From DASUSH01 sp036375215 (GTDB lineage: Bacteria; Actinomycetota; Thermoleophilia; Solirubrobacterales; 70-9), in the NCBI GenBank assembly GCA_036375215.1, contig DASUSH010000035.1, forward strand, positions 1 to 64,000: a DNA stretch of 64,000 nt. The letters run 5' to 3'. Shown in pieces: positions 40,739 through 48,148 of this stretch. Positions within the stretch are counted from its first letter, which is position 1, and each line of letters starts with the position of its first letter. Made by a program: the position numbers and the translations under genes. Below the pieces are notes generated by a model. The model was not told where the DNA came from. It worked only from the letters and a program-made list of their open reading frames with translations, and ran no database searches.

Positions 40739-41866
40739 GTGCCATCGTCAACCGTCCGCCGCCGGGCTCTCGCGGGTCTCGGGACCGTCCTCATCGTCGC
40801 CGTCGCCCTCGCGGCTCCCGCGGGCGGGCGTCACGGCTCGGATCCGGAGACGGTGCGCTTCACGGTCTCCGCCAGCGGCGACCTGCTGATGCACAAGCCG
40901 CTCCTCGACCGCGCCCTCGCGAACGGTGGCGGTCGCAAGTACGACTTCGCGCCCTTCTTCCGCAAGGTGCGGCCGTACGTCGGCGGCGTCGACCTCGGGC
41001 TCTGCCACGTCGAGACGCCGATGGGGCCGGGCAAGCCCTCGACCTACCCGATCTTCAACACCCCGGCCGCGCTCGCGAGATCGATCCGGCAGAGCGGCTG
41101 GGACGCCTGTTCCACCGCGTCGAACCACTCGCTCGACCAGGGCCAGCGGGGCATCAACGGGACCGTCAAGGCCCTCGACAAGCGCGGGATCGCCCACACG
41201 GGGTCGTTCAGCTCGCGCCGGGCTCGCCGCCAGCCGACGCTCATCCGGGTCCAGGGCCTCGAGATCGGGTTCATCGCCTACACCGACGCCACCAACGGCC
41301 TCTCCTCGCCCCATCCGTGGTCGGTCAACGCCTACCGGGCGTCCGACCCCGGGGGCGGGGCGAGAAAGATCCTGCGGGACGTGAAGCGCGCCGACCGCGC
41401 CGGCGCCGACGCGATCATCGTCCAGCTCCACTGGGGCGACGAGTACGCGAGCCGCCCGAACTCGTCGCAGATGAGGGTCGCGAGGCGATTGGCTGGATCC
41501 CGCCGCGTCACCGCGATCGTCGGCCAGGGTCCCCACGTGGTGCAGCCGATCAGGCGCATCCGCCACAAGTTCGTCGTCTTCAGCGAGGGCAACCTGGTCT
41601 CGAACCAGCGCGCCGGGACCGGTCAGCCGGCCGCGACCCAAGACGGGCTGATCGCGATGCTCGACATGCGGGCCCGCGGCAACCGGGTCACCGTGCAGCG
41701 GGTGCGGTACGTGCCGACCTGGGTCCGGCCGGGCGACTTCACCGTGCTGCCGGCGAAGCCGCACGCCGGCGGGCACAACGCCCCCCAGCTGCGGCGCTCC
41801 TACCGGCGCACCGTCTCGGTGGCCGGCCGCTCGAAGCGGGTCAGGCCCGACTTCGACGGCGGCTGA
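40739..41866 (+). CDS. CapA/PgsA-family metallophosphatase-fold protein, exported
   Basis: The 375-residue protein starts at GTG 40739 with a signal peptide or anchor (residues 10-28). Motifs of the PGA_cap family follow in order: ASGDLLMH (metal-binding Asp), ETPMG, STASNHSLDQG (Asn-His pair), IVQLHWGDEY (His and Asp) and IVGQGPHVVQ (His). The family is related to the polyglutamate-synthesis protein CapA and to calcineurin-like phosphatases. Likely extracytoplasmic; the exact substrate is not known. It stands alone between convergent and divergent genes. Confidence 0.86.
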   Translation: MPSSTVRRRALAGLGTVLIVAVALAAPAGGRHGSDPETVRFTVSASGDLLMHKPLLDRALANGGGRKYDFAPFFRKVRPYVGGVDLGLCHVETPMGPGKPSTYPIFNTPAALARSIRQSGWDACSTASNHSLDQGQRGINGTVKALDKRGIAHTGSFSSRRARRQPTLIRVQGLEIGFIAYTDATNGLSSPHPWSVNAYRASDPGGGARKILRDVKRADRAGADAIIVQLHWGDEYASRPNSSQMRVARRLAGSRRVTAIVGQGPHVVQPIRRIRHKFVVFSEGNLVSNQRAGTGQPAATQDGLIAMLDMRARGNRVTVQRVRYVPTWVRPGDFTVLPAKPHAGGHNAPQLRRSYRRTVSVAGRSKRVRPDFDGG

Positions 41867-41887
41867 CCCGCGGGCCTCGCCAGGGCG

Positions 41888-42325
41888 TCAGTCACGGCGG
41901 GACGCCCGGAGGAGCCCCGCCCACCCGATCAGCATCGCCGCGACGCCGCCAAGCGCGGCGTAGGCACCACCGCGCGGATGGTCGTCGGCCGGGTGACCGT
42001 CGAAGACCGCGGGCGCCTCGTTGTTCACCGCGACAACGACCGCGACGAGACACGCGAGCAACGCGACGCCGAGCACCGTCGCGGCGACCCGGGCCGGCCA
42101 CGGCTGGGCGCTGCGGGGCATGAGCGCGTCCCAGATCACGATCGCGACCACGACGACGAACACCACGTTCACCAACGTCTCCGATCCACCGAGCGTGTCC
42201 CAGCCGATCGCGTCCGTGTCGGAATAGGACCGCCAGACCCGGTCGAGGCTCGTCGCCGTCAGGAGCAGCCCGAACAGGATCAACGCGTGGCAGCTCGCCG
42301 GCGCCGGCTTCGCCCCGCTCGTCAC
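41888..42325 (-). CDS. Small four-TM membrane protein, function unknown
   Basis: The 145-residue protein starts at GTG 42325. It has four hydrophobic stretches, at about residues 14-26, 50-66, 80-100 and 120-138. Between the third and fourth are several His and Asp residues (FDGHPADDHPRGG) on a loop. I do not recognise it. It lies 77 bp downstream of the neighbouring DUF1566-like gene on the same strand and may share its transcript. Confidence 0.6.
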   Translation of the reverse strand: MTSGAKPAPASCHALILFGLLLTATSLDRVWRSYSDTDAIGWDTLGGSETLVNVVFVVVVAIVIWDALMPRSAQPWPARVAATVLGVALLACLVAVVVAVNNEAPAVFDGHPADDHPRGGAYAALGGVAAMLIGWAGLLRASRRD

Positions 42326-42402
42326 CGGCCGAACCTACCATCGAGCCGAGCGACGGTGGCCAGCCGGGCGAGCCTTCGCCCCCACCACCGCGGACGGGGT
42401 GC

Positions 42403-44349
42403 CTACCAGTATTGCCCGCGCTCGGCCGCGGTCGTCGGCCGGACCCAGAGGAAGAACCCTCCCGCGCGCTGGTTGGGGCTCTTGCACGCGGGCGGGTTGG
42501 CGACGGTGCAGTTCTCGGCCACCGACTGGGAATGCAGCCCGGGGGGGTTGATGTCCCGCTCCCAGCCGCGTCCGGGCTGGAGGACGAGCAGCTGCGCGTC
42601 GATCGTCTCGTGCCGGAAGATCGTGCCGCGCTCGACCACGCTGAACTTGTCGCGCAGCCAGAGCGACAGACGCTGCTCCAGTTGCGCCGGGTTCCAGCCC
42701 GGGCTGCCGTTGAAGCGCAGCCCCGCTCGCTCGAGCCAGGCGACCGGGTCCACCCCACCGCGATCGTCGAAGAGGCCCTTCGCCTGGCTCTCGGTCGCAA
42801 GGGTCCAATCGGAGTAGCCGGCGAACTGAGTCTTCGCGTTCAGATTGCACCGTTTGACGCCGAGGAAGTTGGCCTGGCAGTCGGTGAACCCGTACTGCGG
42901 GATCTGGGCCGACGAGCGGTACAGGGGCGTGACGCCCCACATCAGGTTCGTCTTCGTGTCGATGAACACCGAGGGGTCGAGCCTGCGCGCAGGCAGCACT
43001 CGGCGCTGGAGGGGCAGGAACTCGTCCTTGATCTCCCTCACCCGCTGGATCGCCGTCGATGTCTCGCCGTTCAGCGTGTGGTACTCGGACTGCAGGTCGG
43101 CGAGGCGGGTCTGCCACCACTCGTAGTAGCCGAAGAAGCTGCGGATCCGGCGGGAGCTATCGGCCGTGAAGAACCGCTCCGCGCCGATCTTGCGGCGCAC
43201 GCCCGGCAGCAGCGCCGGAGCGCCCTCGGGCTGCGTCTGGGTGAGCGCGCTGTGCAGCTCGAGCGCCACCCCGCGCAGACGCTCGGCGTCCTTGACGAAC
43301 TCGGCCGTCGCCTCGGCGACGTCCTTCCGTCCCCGCTCGGTCGAGATCGGCAACCTCATCGCGTAGTCGAGGTCGCGCTGCGCGGCCTCGATCTTCACGA
43401 TCTCCCGGCGCGTCCCCTCGACCTGGATCTGGAAGACGGCCTCGCCGACCTGCGCCTTGAGCTGCGCGATCTGCACCGCGATGCCTTCGAGAGCGGCCTT
43501 CACCTCCTCGATCTCGCTCTTCGCCTCCAGCTGCTGGGTGATCAGGCCCTTGAGCGCCTTGAGCGCGAGCCCGAAGACCATGCCCTCGGGTCCCGTGAAC
43601 CCCGCCGCGGTCGTGATGTGGTCGACCAGCGCGCCGAGGACCGCGTCCGCGCCGGCGGCGACGTCGATCGCGGCGCGGGGCGGGCTCCCGCCGTCGCCGT
43701 CGGGCGGGCGGAACGGGCGCCGTTCGTCCCCTGGCCCCTCGACCCGGCGGACGAGGTCGTCGACCGCGTCGCCGATCGAGCCGCGGTCGGCCGCCCAGTC
43801 CACGAACTCGTCACCGTCGAACCACCGGTCCGTCGCGAGCAGGTCCGCGTCGTCGAGAATCCGATCGATCCCCAGGAGCCGCTCGATGACGTCGCGCCCG
43901 CGGGCGGCGTTGCGGTCGGGACCGGCGTCCTTCCAGGCGTCGACCAGCGTGGTGACCGGGTTGACGTCAACGACGTCCCCGTCGGCGACGTCGCGAAGCT
44001 CGGTGGAGAGCGAGCCCTCGACCCGCTTGCCGCGAGCCTCTCCGCCGCCGACGACGACCCGGAGCCGCTCCGGCAGGGCCGGCAGCCGAACCAGCGCCGT
44101 GCCCTGCGGATGGGTCCGGACGGGGTCCCCGAGCTGGCGCCCATCCGCGTACACGCGCACCTCGGCTTCGGAGAGGGGCGTGTCACCGTCGAAGTAGGCC
44201 CAGACGAGGAGCCTCTTCGGGCCGTCGCCCTGCGGGGGGTCGTCCGTGCCGCGCGCCTGTGCCGACGTCAGGCTCCCACCGGCCGCGACGAGGCCGAGCA
44301 GCGTCGCCAGGAGGAGCCTTCGACCGCTTCGGAGTGTGCGTCCCTTCAC
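42403..44349 (-). CDS. Exported coiled-coil protein with C-terminal DUF1566/Lcl-like domain
   Basis: The 648-residue protein starts at GTG 44349 (GGAAG upstream), with a signal peptide ending around AQARG. Residues about 45-110 form a small beta domain (LVWAYFDGDTPLSEAEVRV), as in surface carbohydrate or adhesion modules. Residues about 225-420 contain long helices, with stretches such as QLEAKSEIEEVKAAL and QIAQLKAQVGEAVF that look like coiled coil. The last 200 residues hold DTKTNLMWGVTPLY and GYSDWTLATESQAKGLF, close to the DUF1566/Lcl pattern of surface adhesins. There are only three Cys. An attachment or structural role outside the cell is inferred. Confidence 0.75.
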   Translation of the reverse strand: MKGRTLRSGRRLLLATLLGLVAAGGSLTSAQARGTDDPPQGDGPKRLLVWAYFDGDTPLSEAEVRVYADGRQLGDPVRTHPQGTALVRLPALPERLRVVVGGGEARGKRVEGSLSTELRDVADGDVVDVNPVTTLVDAWKDAGPDRNAARGRDVIERLLGIDRILDDADLLATDRWFDGDEFVDWAADRGSIGDAVDDLVRRVEGPGDERRPFRPPDGDGGSPPRAAIDVAAGADAVLGALVDHITTAAGFTGPEGMVFGLALKALKGLITQQLEAKSEIEEVKAALEGIAVQIAQLKAQVGEAVFQIQVEGTRREIVKIEAAQRDLDYAMRLPISTERGRKDVAEATAEFVKDAERLRGVALELHSALTQTQPEGAPALLPGVRRKIGAERFFTADSSRRIRSFFGYYEWWQTRLADLQSEYHTLNGETSTAIQRVREIKDEFLPLQRRVLPARRLDPSVFIDTKTNLMWGVTPLYRSSAQIPQYGFTDCQANFLGVKRCNLNAKTQFAGYSDWTLATESQAKGLFDDRGGVDPVAWLERAGLRFNGSPGWNPAQLEQRLSLWLRDKFSVVERGTIFRHETIDAQLLVLQPGRGWERDINPPGLHSQSVAENCTVANPPACKSPNQRAGGFFLWVRPTTAAERGQYW

Positions 44350-44481
44350 TGCGCCTTCCCTGACGTCGGAGCCCGCCCCCGCTCGCCCACGAGCGTACAC
44401 CGGGTCCAGGTCGGGATGGGCGTCAGCCGACCCCGATCGTCGTCCTCGACGACGCGGTCGCGGGTGGCGACCGCTTCGCGC

Positions 44482-45915
44482 TCACCAGGTCTCGGGGCGC
44501 CCCTCCTCGTAGAGCCAGGCCTGGAAGAAGTCCTCGAGATCGCTCCCGCTGACCTCCTCGGCGAGGGCGATGAAGTCGCCGGTCGAGGCGTTGCCGTACT
44601 TGTTCTCGGCGTACCAGCGCCGCATGATCTCGAAGAAGCCGTCGTCGCCGACCTCCTCGCGCAGCGCCTGCAGGGTCATCGCACCGCGGTCGTAGACCGG
44701 GGTGTGGAAGAGCTGCCTGGGATGCTCGAGCGCCGCCGGGGCGGGGAACCAGAGCTCCTCGAAGAACGGGTCGCTCTCCGGGACCGCGTAGAGCTCGTCG
44801 AACGCGTCCGCCGCGCTCTGCCCGCCGTGGCGCTCGGTGTAGATCCACTCCGAGAAGGTCGCGAAGCCCTCGTTCAGCCAGATGTCCGGCCAGGAATCGA
44901 GGGTGACGGCGTTCCCGAACCACTGGTGCGCGATCTCGTGGACGACGGTCGATGCGCTGGGCACGCGGTGGTAGTTCGCGCGCGTCTGGGACTCGAGCGC
45001 GTAGCCGACGCTCGGGGCCCAGTCGACGATCCCGCCACCGGTGGTGAACGGGTAGCTCCCGTAGAGGTCCGAGAAGAACTCGATGATCTCGCCCTGCCGC
45101 CCGAGCCGCTCCCACGCCACGTCGGGATCGGGGTCCGGGTCCGGGTCGAGGCGCGTGCTCAGCGCCGTGTCCGGGTCGACGGCGTCGTACATCGGCAGCC
45201 CGAAATCGGTGCTGTAGAACGACGTGTCGAAGGGCCCGTTCGTGATCGTCGTCAGGTACGAGGACATCGGGTCATCCTCGCGCCACCGCCACGTCTCCTC
45301 GCCGGCGCCCGTGGTGTGGGAGACGAGCTCGCCGTTCCCCATCACGGTGTGTCCCGCCGGGACCGTGACGGTGAACTCGTAGGTCGCCTTGTCCCACGGG
45401 ATGTCGTTGACCGGGAACCAGCCGGGCGAGCCCTGCGGCTCGTTCACGACGAAGGCGCCGTCGTCGGTCGGGATGAAGCCCTCGAACGACTTGTCGGGGT
45501 CCTTGATCGGCCTCGGCCTGCCGGAGTAGTCGACGTCGACGGTGAAGTCGTCGCCGGCATCGAGCGGAGCCGACGGGATGATCCGGAGCTCCTGCACGTC
45601 GCGCAGGACGTACTTGGCCGGGGAGCCGTTCACGCTCACGCCCGCGACCTTGAAGAAGTTGCGGAGGTCGAGGTTGAAGCGGCGCAGATTCTCGGTCGCC
45701 GTGGCAGCGATCGTCGCGTTGCCCGCGAGGAAGTTGTCGGGCTGGTCGTAATCCAGCGTGAGGTCGTAGTGGCGGGCGTCGTAGCCGCCGTTCCCGGCCT
45801 TGGGGAAGAACGGGTCACCGGCCCCGTCCGACCCGGCGACGTATTGCTGGCCGAAAGCGCTTGGCGCGGCGACGAGCGAAACGGCGAATACGACGGTCAG
45901 AGTCCTGCGGATCAC
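44482..45915 (-). CDS. Secreted M1-family zinc metallopeptidase (aminopeptidase N-like)
   Basis: The 477-residue protein starts at GTG 45915, with AAGGAGG 6 bases upstream. A signal peptide covers residues 1-22. The zinc site is VVHEIAHQW (His326, Glu327, His330) with Glu349 in WLNEGFA, the HExxH-18-E of M1 peptidases. The substrate-recognition GxMEN motif is replaced by YALESQ, keeping only Glu. It is short for the family, ending after the catalytic helical domain. A DPDPDPDPD run at residue 257 may bind calcium. A role in extracellular peptide breakdown is likely. Confidence 0.9.
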   Translation of the reverse strand: MIRRTLTVVFAVSLVAAPSAFGQQYVAGSDGAGDPFFPKAGNGGYDARHYDLTLDYDQPDNFLAGNATIAATATENLRRFNLDLRNFFKVAGVSVNGSPAKYVLRDVQELRIIPSAPLDAGDDFTVDVDYSGRPRPIKDPDKSFEGFIPTDDGAFVVNEPQGSPGWFPVNDIPWDKATYEFTVTVPAGHTVMGNGELVSHTTGAGEETWRWREDDPMSSYLTTITNGPFDTSFYSTDFGLPMYDAVDPDTALSTRLDPDPDPDPDVAWERLGRQGEIIEFFSDLYGSYPFTTGGGIVDWAPSVGYALESQTRANYHRVPSASTVVHEIAHQWFGNAVTLDSWPDIWLNEGFATFSEWIYTERHGGQSAADAFDELYAVPESDPFFEELWFPAPAALEHPRQLFHTPVYDRGAMTLQALREEVGDDGFFEIMRRWYAENKYGNASTGDFIALAEEVSGSDLEDFFQAWLYEEGRPETW

Positions 45916-46165
45916 GCGGACCTCCTTGCCTAGATTTCTCCCTCCGGCGAGCCGCCCCGCTCCGGACCCCCGGGGTGAGCGGCTGCGCTCGAGCATTCTG
46001 CCACTTCGGCGCCCGCGGCGGCGGCTCGGCCGAGCCCGGCTTAGTCGGCCGGTGCCGGGAAGATCGCGCCGGGAGGTTCGGGAGCCCGAAGTTCCTTCGG
46101 ATACGGGATGCTGGCGACGGTGATGGCGGCGATCACCCTGCTCACCCAGCCGGTGGGCTGAGCCG

Positions 46166-47479
46166 CTAGGGGCTCGACACCCGGAATCGCTGCGTCGCGG
46201 GGCTCGGGTCCGCGTTACCCGCAGCGTCGATCGCCCTGACCGCGAACCGATGGCGACCCGCCTCGAGGTCCCGGAAGCGGCGTGGCGACTCACATGCCTT
46301 GAACTTCCGCCGGTCGAGGCTGCACTGGAAGAGCGCGTCGGCCTCGTTGCTTTCGAACGTGAACTTCACCGCTCGCCTACTCGAGCGGCGAGGCGCGCTG
46401 GAGATCGCGGTCTCGGGCGCGCTGGCGTCCACCGCGGGCGGCTGAGTGGCTTCCGGCTGCGTCGGCTCCGCAGGGGCCGGCTCCGGCTCCGTTGCGTCGG
46501 GTGCCGGCGTCCCGCCCTGGCTGGGCGTGACCTCGTCGTAGCTGATCTGCGAGGAGCAGGGCGAGGCGTTCCCGGCGGCGTCGGTCGCGACCGCGCGAAT
46601 CTCGTTGTGCGTGTTGTCCGCAACTTCCACAGGGATGCCCGGGCTCGCGAGCTCGGCAGCGGTTCCGGTCGCCGCCGGCGCTCCCGTGCAGTCGGCGGTC
46701 AGGAACAGCCCCACCCGCGAATCCGCCTCCGCCTGGCCGGTGACCCGCGGGAGGTTGTGATCGGAGCCGCTGACCGGATCAGTCGTGCTCAGCGCAGGGG
46801 GCGCGGGCGGCCTCCAGTCGACGGCGGTGATTGTCAGCGACGCCGTCGTGACTGCTCCGACGTCTTCCGCGAACTGGTCCTCAAACCGCAACGTCCAAGT
46901 TCCGTTCGGATCCGCCAGCGGGAAGAATGCCGCGGTCATCAGCGTTGGCTTCCCGGCGCTCTGAGTCACACAGCAGCCGGTGGTCCGGTATGTCCCAGAC
47001 GGGATCGCGTCATCCGGGCCGGTTCCGGCGGCCGCCTCCCACCAGCCGCCAAACGGAGGCGAGTTCGCATCATCCGCGAACGTGTACGGCCCGGCAGCGT
47101 TCGAGCTGTCTACCTGGAGGCAAGACGTGCCACCTGTGCGCTCGAAGAGAGAGTGTCCCGCGCCGTTGTCGGGCGCGATGAGCCTCACGGAGAGATCACC
47201 GACATGGGTGTGTCCGGGCCCCCTGCCCGCGCCGGCATTCGCGAGCGTGAATGTGACGCGGACATCGACGATCGTTCCAGACAAACCAGACACGGCGAAC
47301 GCGACGTCGCGGGTTGAGTTGTTCGAGCCGCACGTCTCGGGGCCGTCGGGGATGACTCCCAGCGAGCCCGGATCGGCCTCAAACGTCGCCGTGCGCGCCG
47401 CGGCAGGCGCCGACCATGCGGTCGCGACGAGCGCCGCGGCGGTGGGAAGGAGGAAACTCCGCTTGCATCGCAACCCCAT
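46166..47479 (-). CDS. Secreted proprotein-convertase P-domain protein with Ig-like repeats
   Basis: The 437-residue protein starts at ATG 47479 with GGGAGG 9 bases upstream, and has a signal peptide (residues 1-28). Residues 30-205 form a P-domain: VRVTFTLANAG, THVGDLSVRLIAP, then PNGTWTLRFEDQF near its end. Two Ig-like modules with AVATDAAGNASPC and AVRAIDAAGNADPS follow, joined by a Pro/Glu/Ala/Thr-rich linker. P-domains normally stabilise subtilisin-type proteases, but no protease is in this protein. A binding or adhesion role is plausible. It is divergent from the TetR gene. Confidence 0.82.
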   Translation of the reverse strand: MGLRCKRSFLLPTAAALVATAWSAPAAARTATFEADPGSLGVIPDGPETCGSNNSTRDVAFAVSGLSGTIVDVRVTFTLANAGAGRGPGHTHVGDLSVRLIAPDNGAGHSLFERTGGTSCLQVDSSNAAGPYTFADDANSPPFGGWWEAAAGTGPDDAIPSGTYRTTGCCVTQSAGKPTLMTAAFFPLADPNGTWTLRFEDQFAEDVGAVTTASLTITAVDWRPPAPPALSTTDPVSGSDHNLPRVTGQAEADSRVGLFLTADCTGAPAATGTAAELASPGIPVEVADNTHNEIRAVATDAAGNASPCSSQISYDEVTPSQGGTPAPDATEPEPAPAEPTQPEATQPPAVDASAPETAISSAPRRSSRRAVKFTFESNEADALFQCSLDRRKFKACESPRRFRDLEAGRHRFAVRAIDAAGNADPSPATQRFRVSSP

Positions 47480-47494
47480 CTGCCCTAACCTCCC

Positions 47495-47525
47495 GTTAGT
47501 CATCTGCCTAAGGCGATAGACTAAC
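47495..47525. promoter_or_regulatory. 31-bp palindrome, candidate TetR operator
   Basis: GTTAGTC-N4-GCCT-A-AGGC-N4-GACTAAC is symmetric about base 47510 with both 7-bp outer and 4-bp inner arms perfect. It ends 5 bp before the ATG of the TetR gene and lies just before the P-domain gene, so a bound regulator could control both directions. An extra CTAAC copy upstream (47485-47489) pairs with the same GTTAG. Size and symmetry fit TetR-family operators. Confidence 0.6.
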
Positions 47526-47530
47526 ACACG

Positions 47531-48148
47531 ATGGCAACCACTTCCAGGACACCCGCGCCCCCCGACCGCAACGCGACCGCCGAGGCGTTCCTCGACGCCG
47601 CCGAGCGCCTTCTGGTCGAAGACGGGTACGCGGGGGTGACGACGCGCCGGCTCGCCGCCGAGGCGGATGCCAACCAGGGCCTCGTCCACTACTACTTCGG
47701 CTCGATCGACGGGCTCCTCGCCCAGGTGGTGGAGCGATTCACCGATCGCCTCGTCGAGCGCCAGCGCGAGATGTACGGGTCGGACGTGCCCTTCATCGAG
47801 AAGTGGCGCACGGCCTGGCGCTTCCAGCGGGAGGACCTCGAGGCCGGCTACTCCAAGGTCTGGATGGAGCTGCAGGCGCTCTCCTGGAACCGGCCGAACC
47901 TGAAGCCCACCGTAGAGCGCGTCAACGCCGAGTGGCGCGACGTGCTGCGCCAGGCGTTCGAGCGGGCGGCGAAGGAATACGGGCTCGCGCCCGAGCAGTT
48001 CCCGGTCGAGGCGCTCGTCGCGCTGATGATGACCTTCGGCCAGGGCTACGCGATCGAGCGACTCGAGGGCATCGATTCGGGGCACGCGGCCCTGCTCGAC
48101 TGGGTCGACGGCTGGCTGGAGGACCTGGAATCAAGGAGGAAGCGATGA
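47531..48148 (+). CDS. TetR-family transcriptional regulator
   Basis: The 205-residue protein has the TetR HTH at residues 15-60: AFLDAAERLLVEDGYAGVTT, then RRLAAEADANQGLVHYYFGS. The C-terminal ligand domain is helical, with MTFGQGYAIERLEGIDSG at its end. Its 31-bp candidate operator lies directly upstream. The stop overlaps the start of the downstream hydrolase-glycosyltransferase gene (ATGA), so both are one transcript that the regulator probably represses. The inducer is unknown, though a substrate of the fusion enzyme is a reasonable guess. Confidence 0.9.
   Translation: MATTSRTPAPPDRNATAEAFLDAAERLLVEDGYAGVTTRRLAAEADANQGLVHYYFGSIDGLLAQVVERFTDRLVERQREMYGSDVPFIEKWRTAWRFQREDLEAGYSKVWMELQALSWNRPNLKPTVERVNAEWRDVLRQAFERAAKEYGLAPEQFPVEALVALMMTFGQGYAIERLEGIDSGHAALLDWVDGWLEDLESRRKR

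Noticed and set aside
45916..46165. Short gene between the metallopeptidase and P-domain genes
   Set aside because: Only a 17-codon open frame (from ATG 46109) with no ribosome site or similarity is seen.
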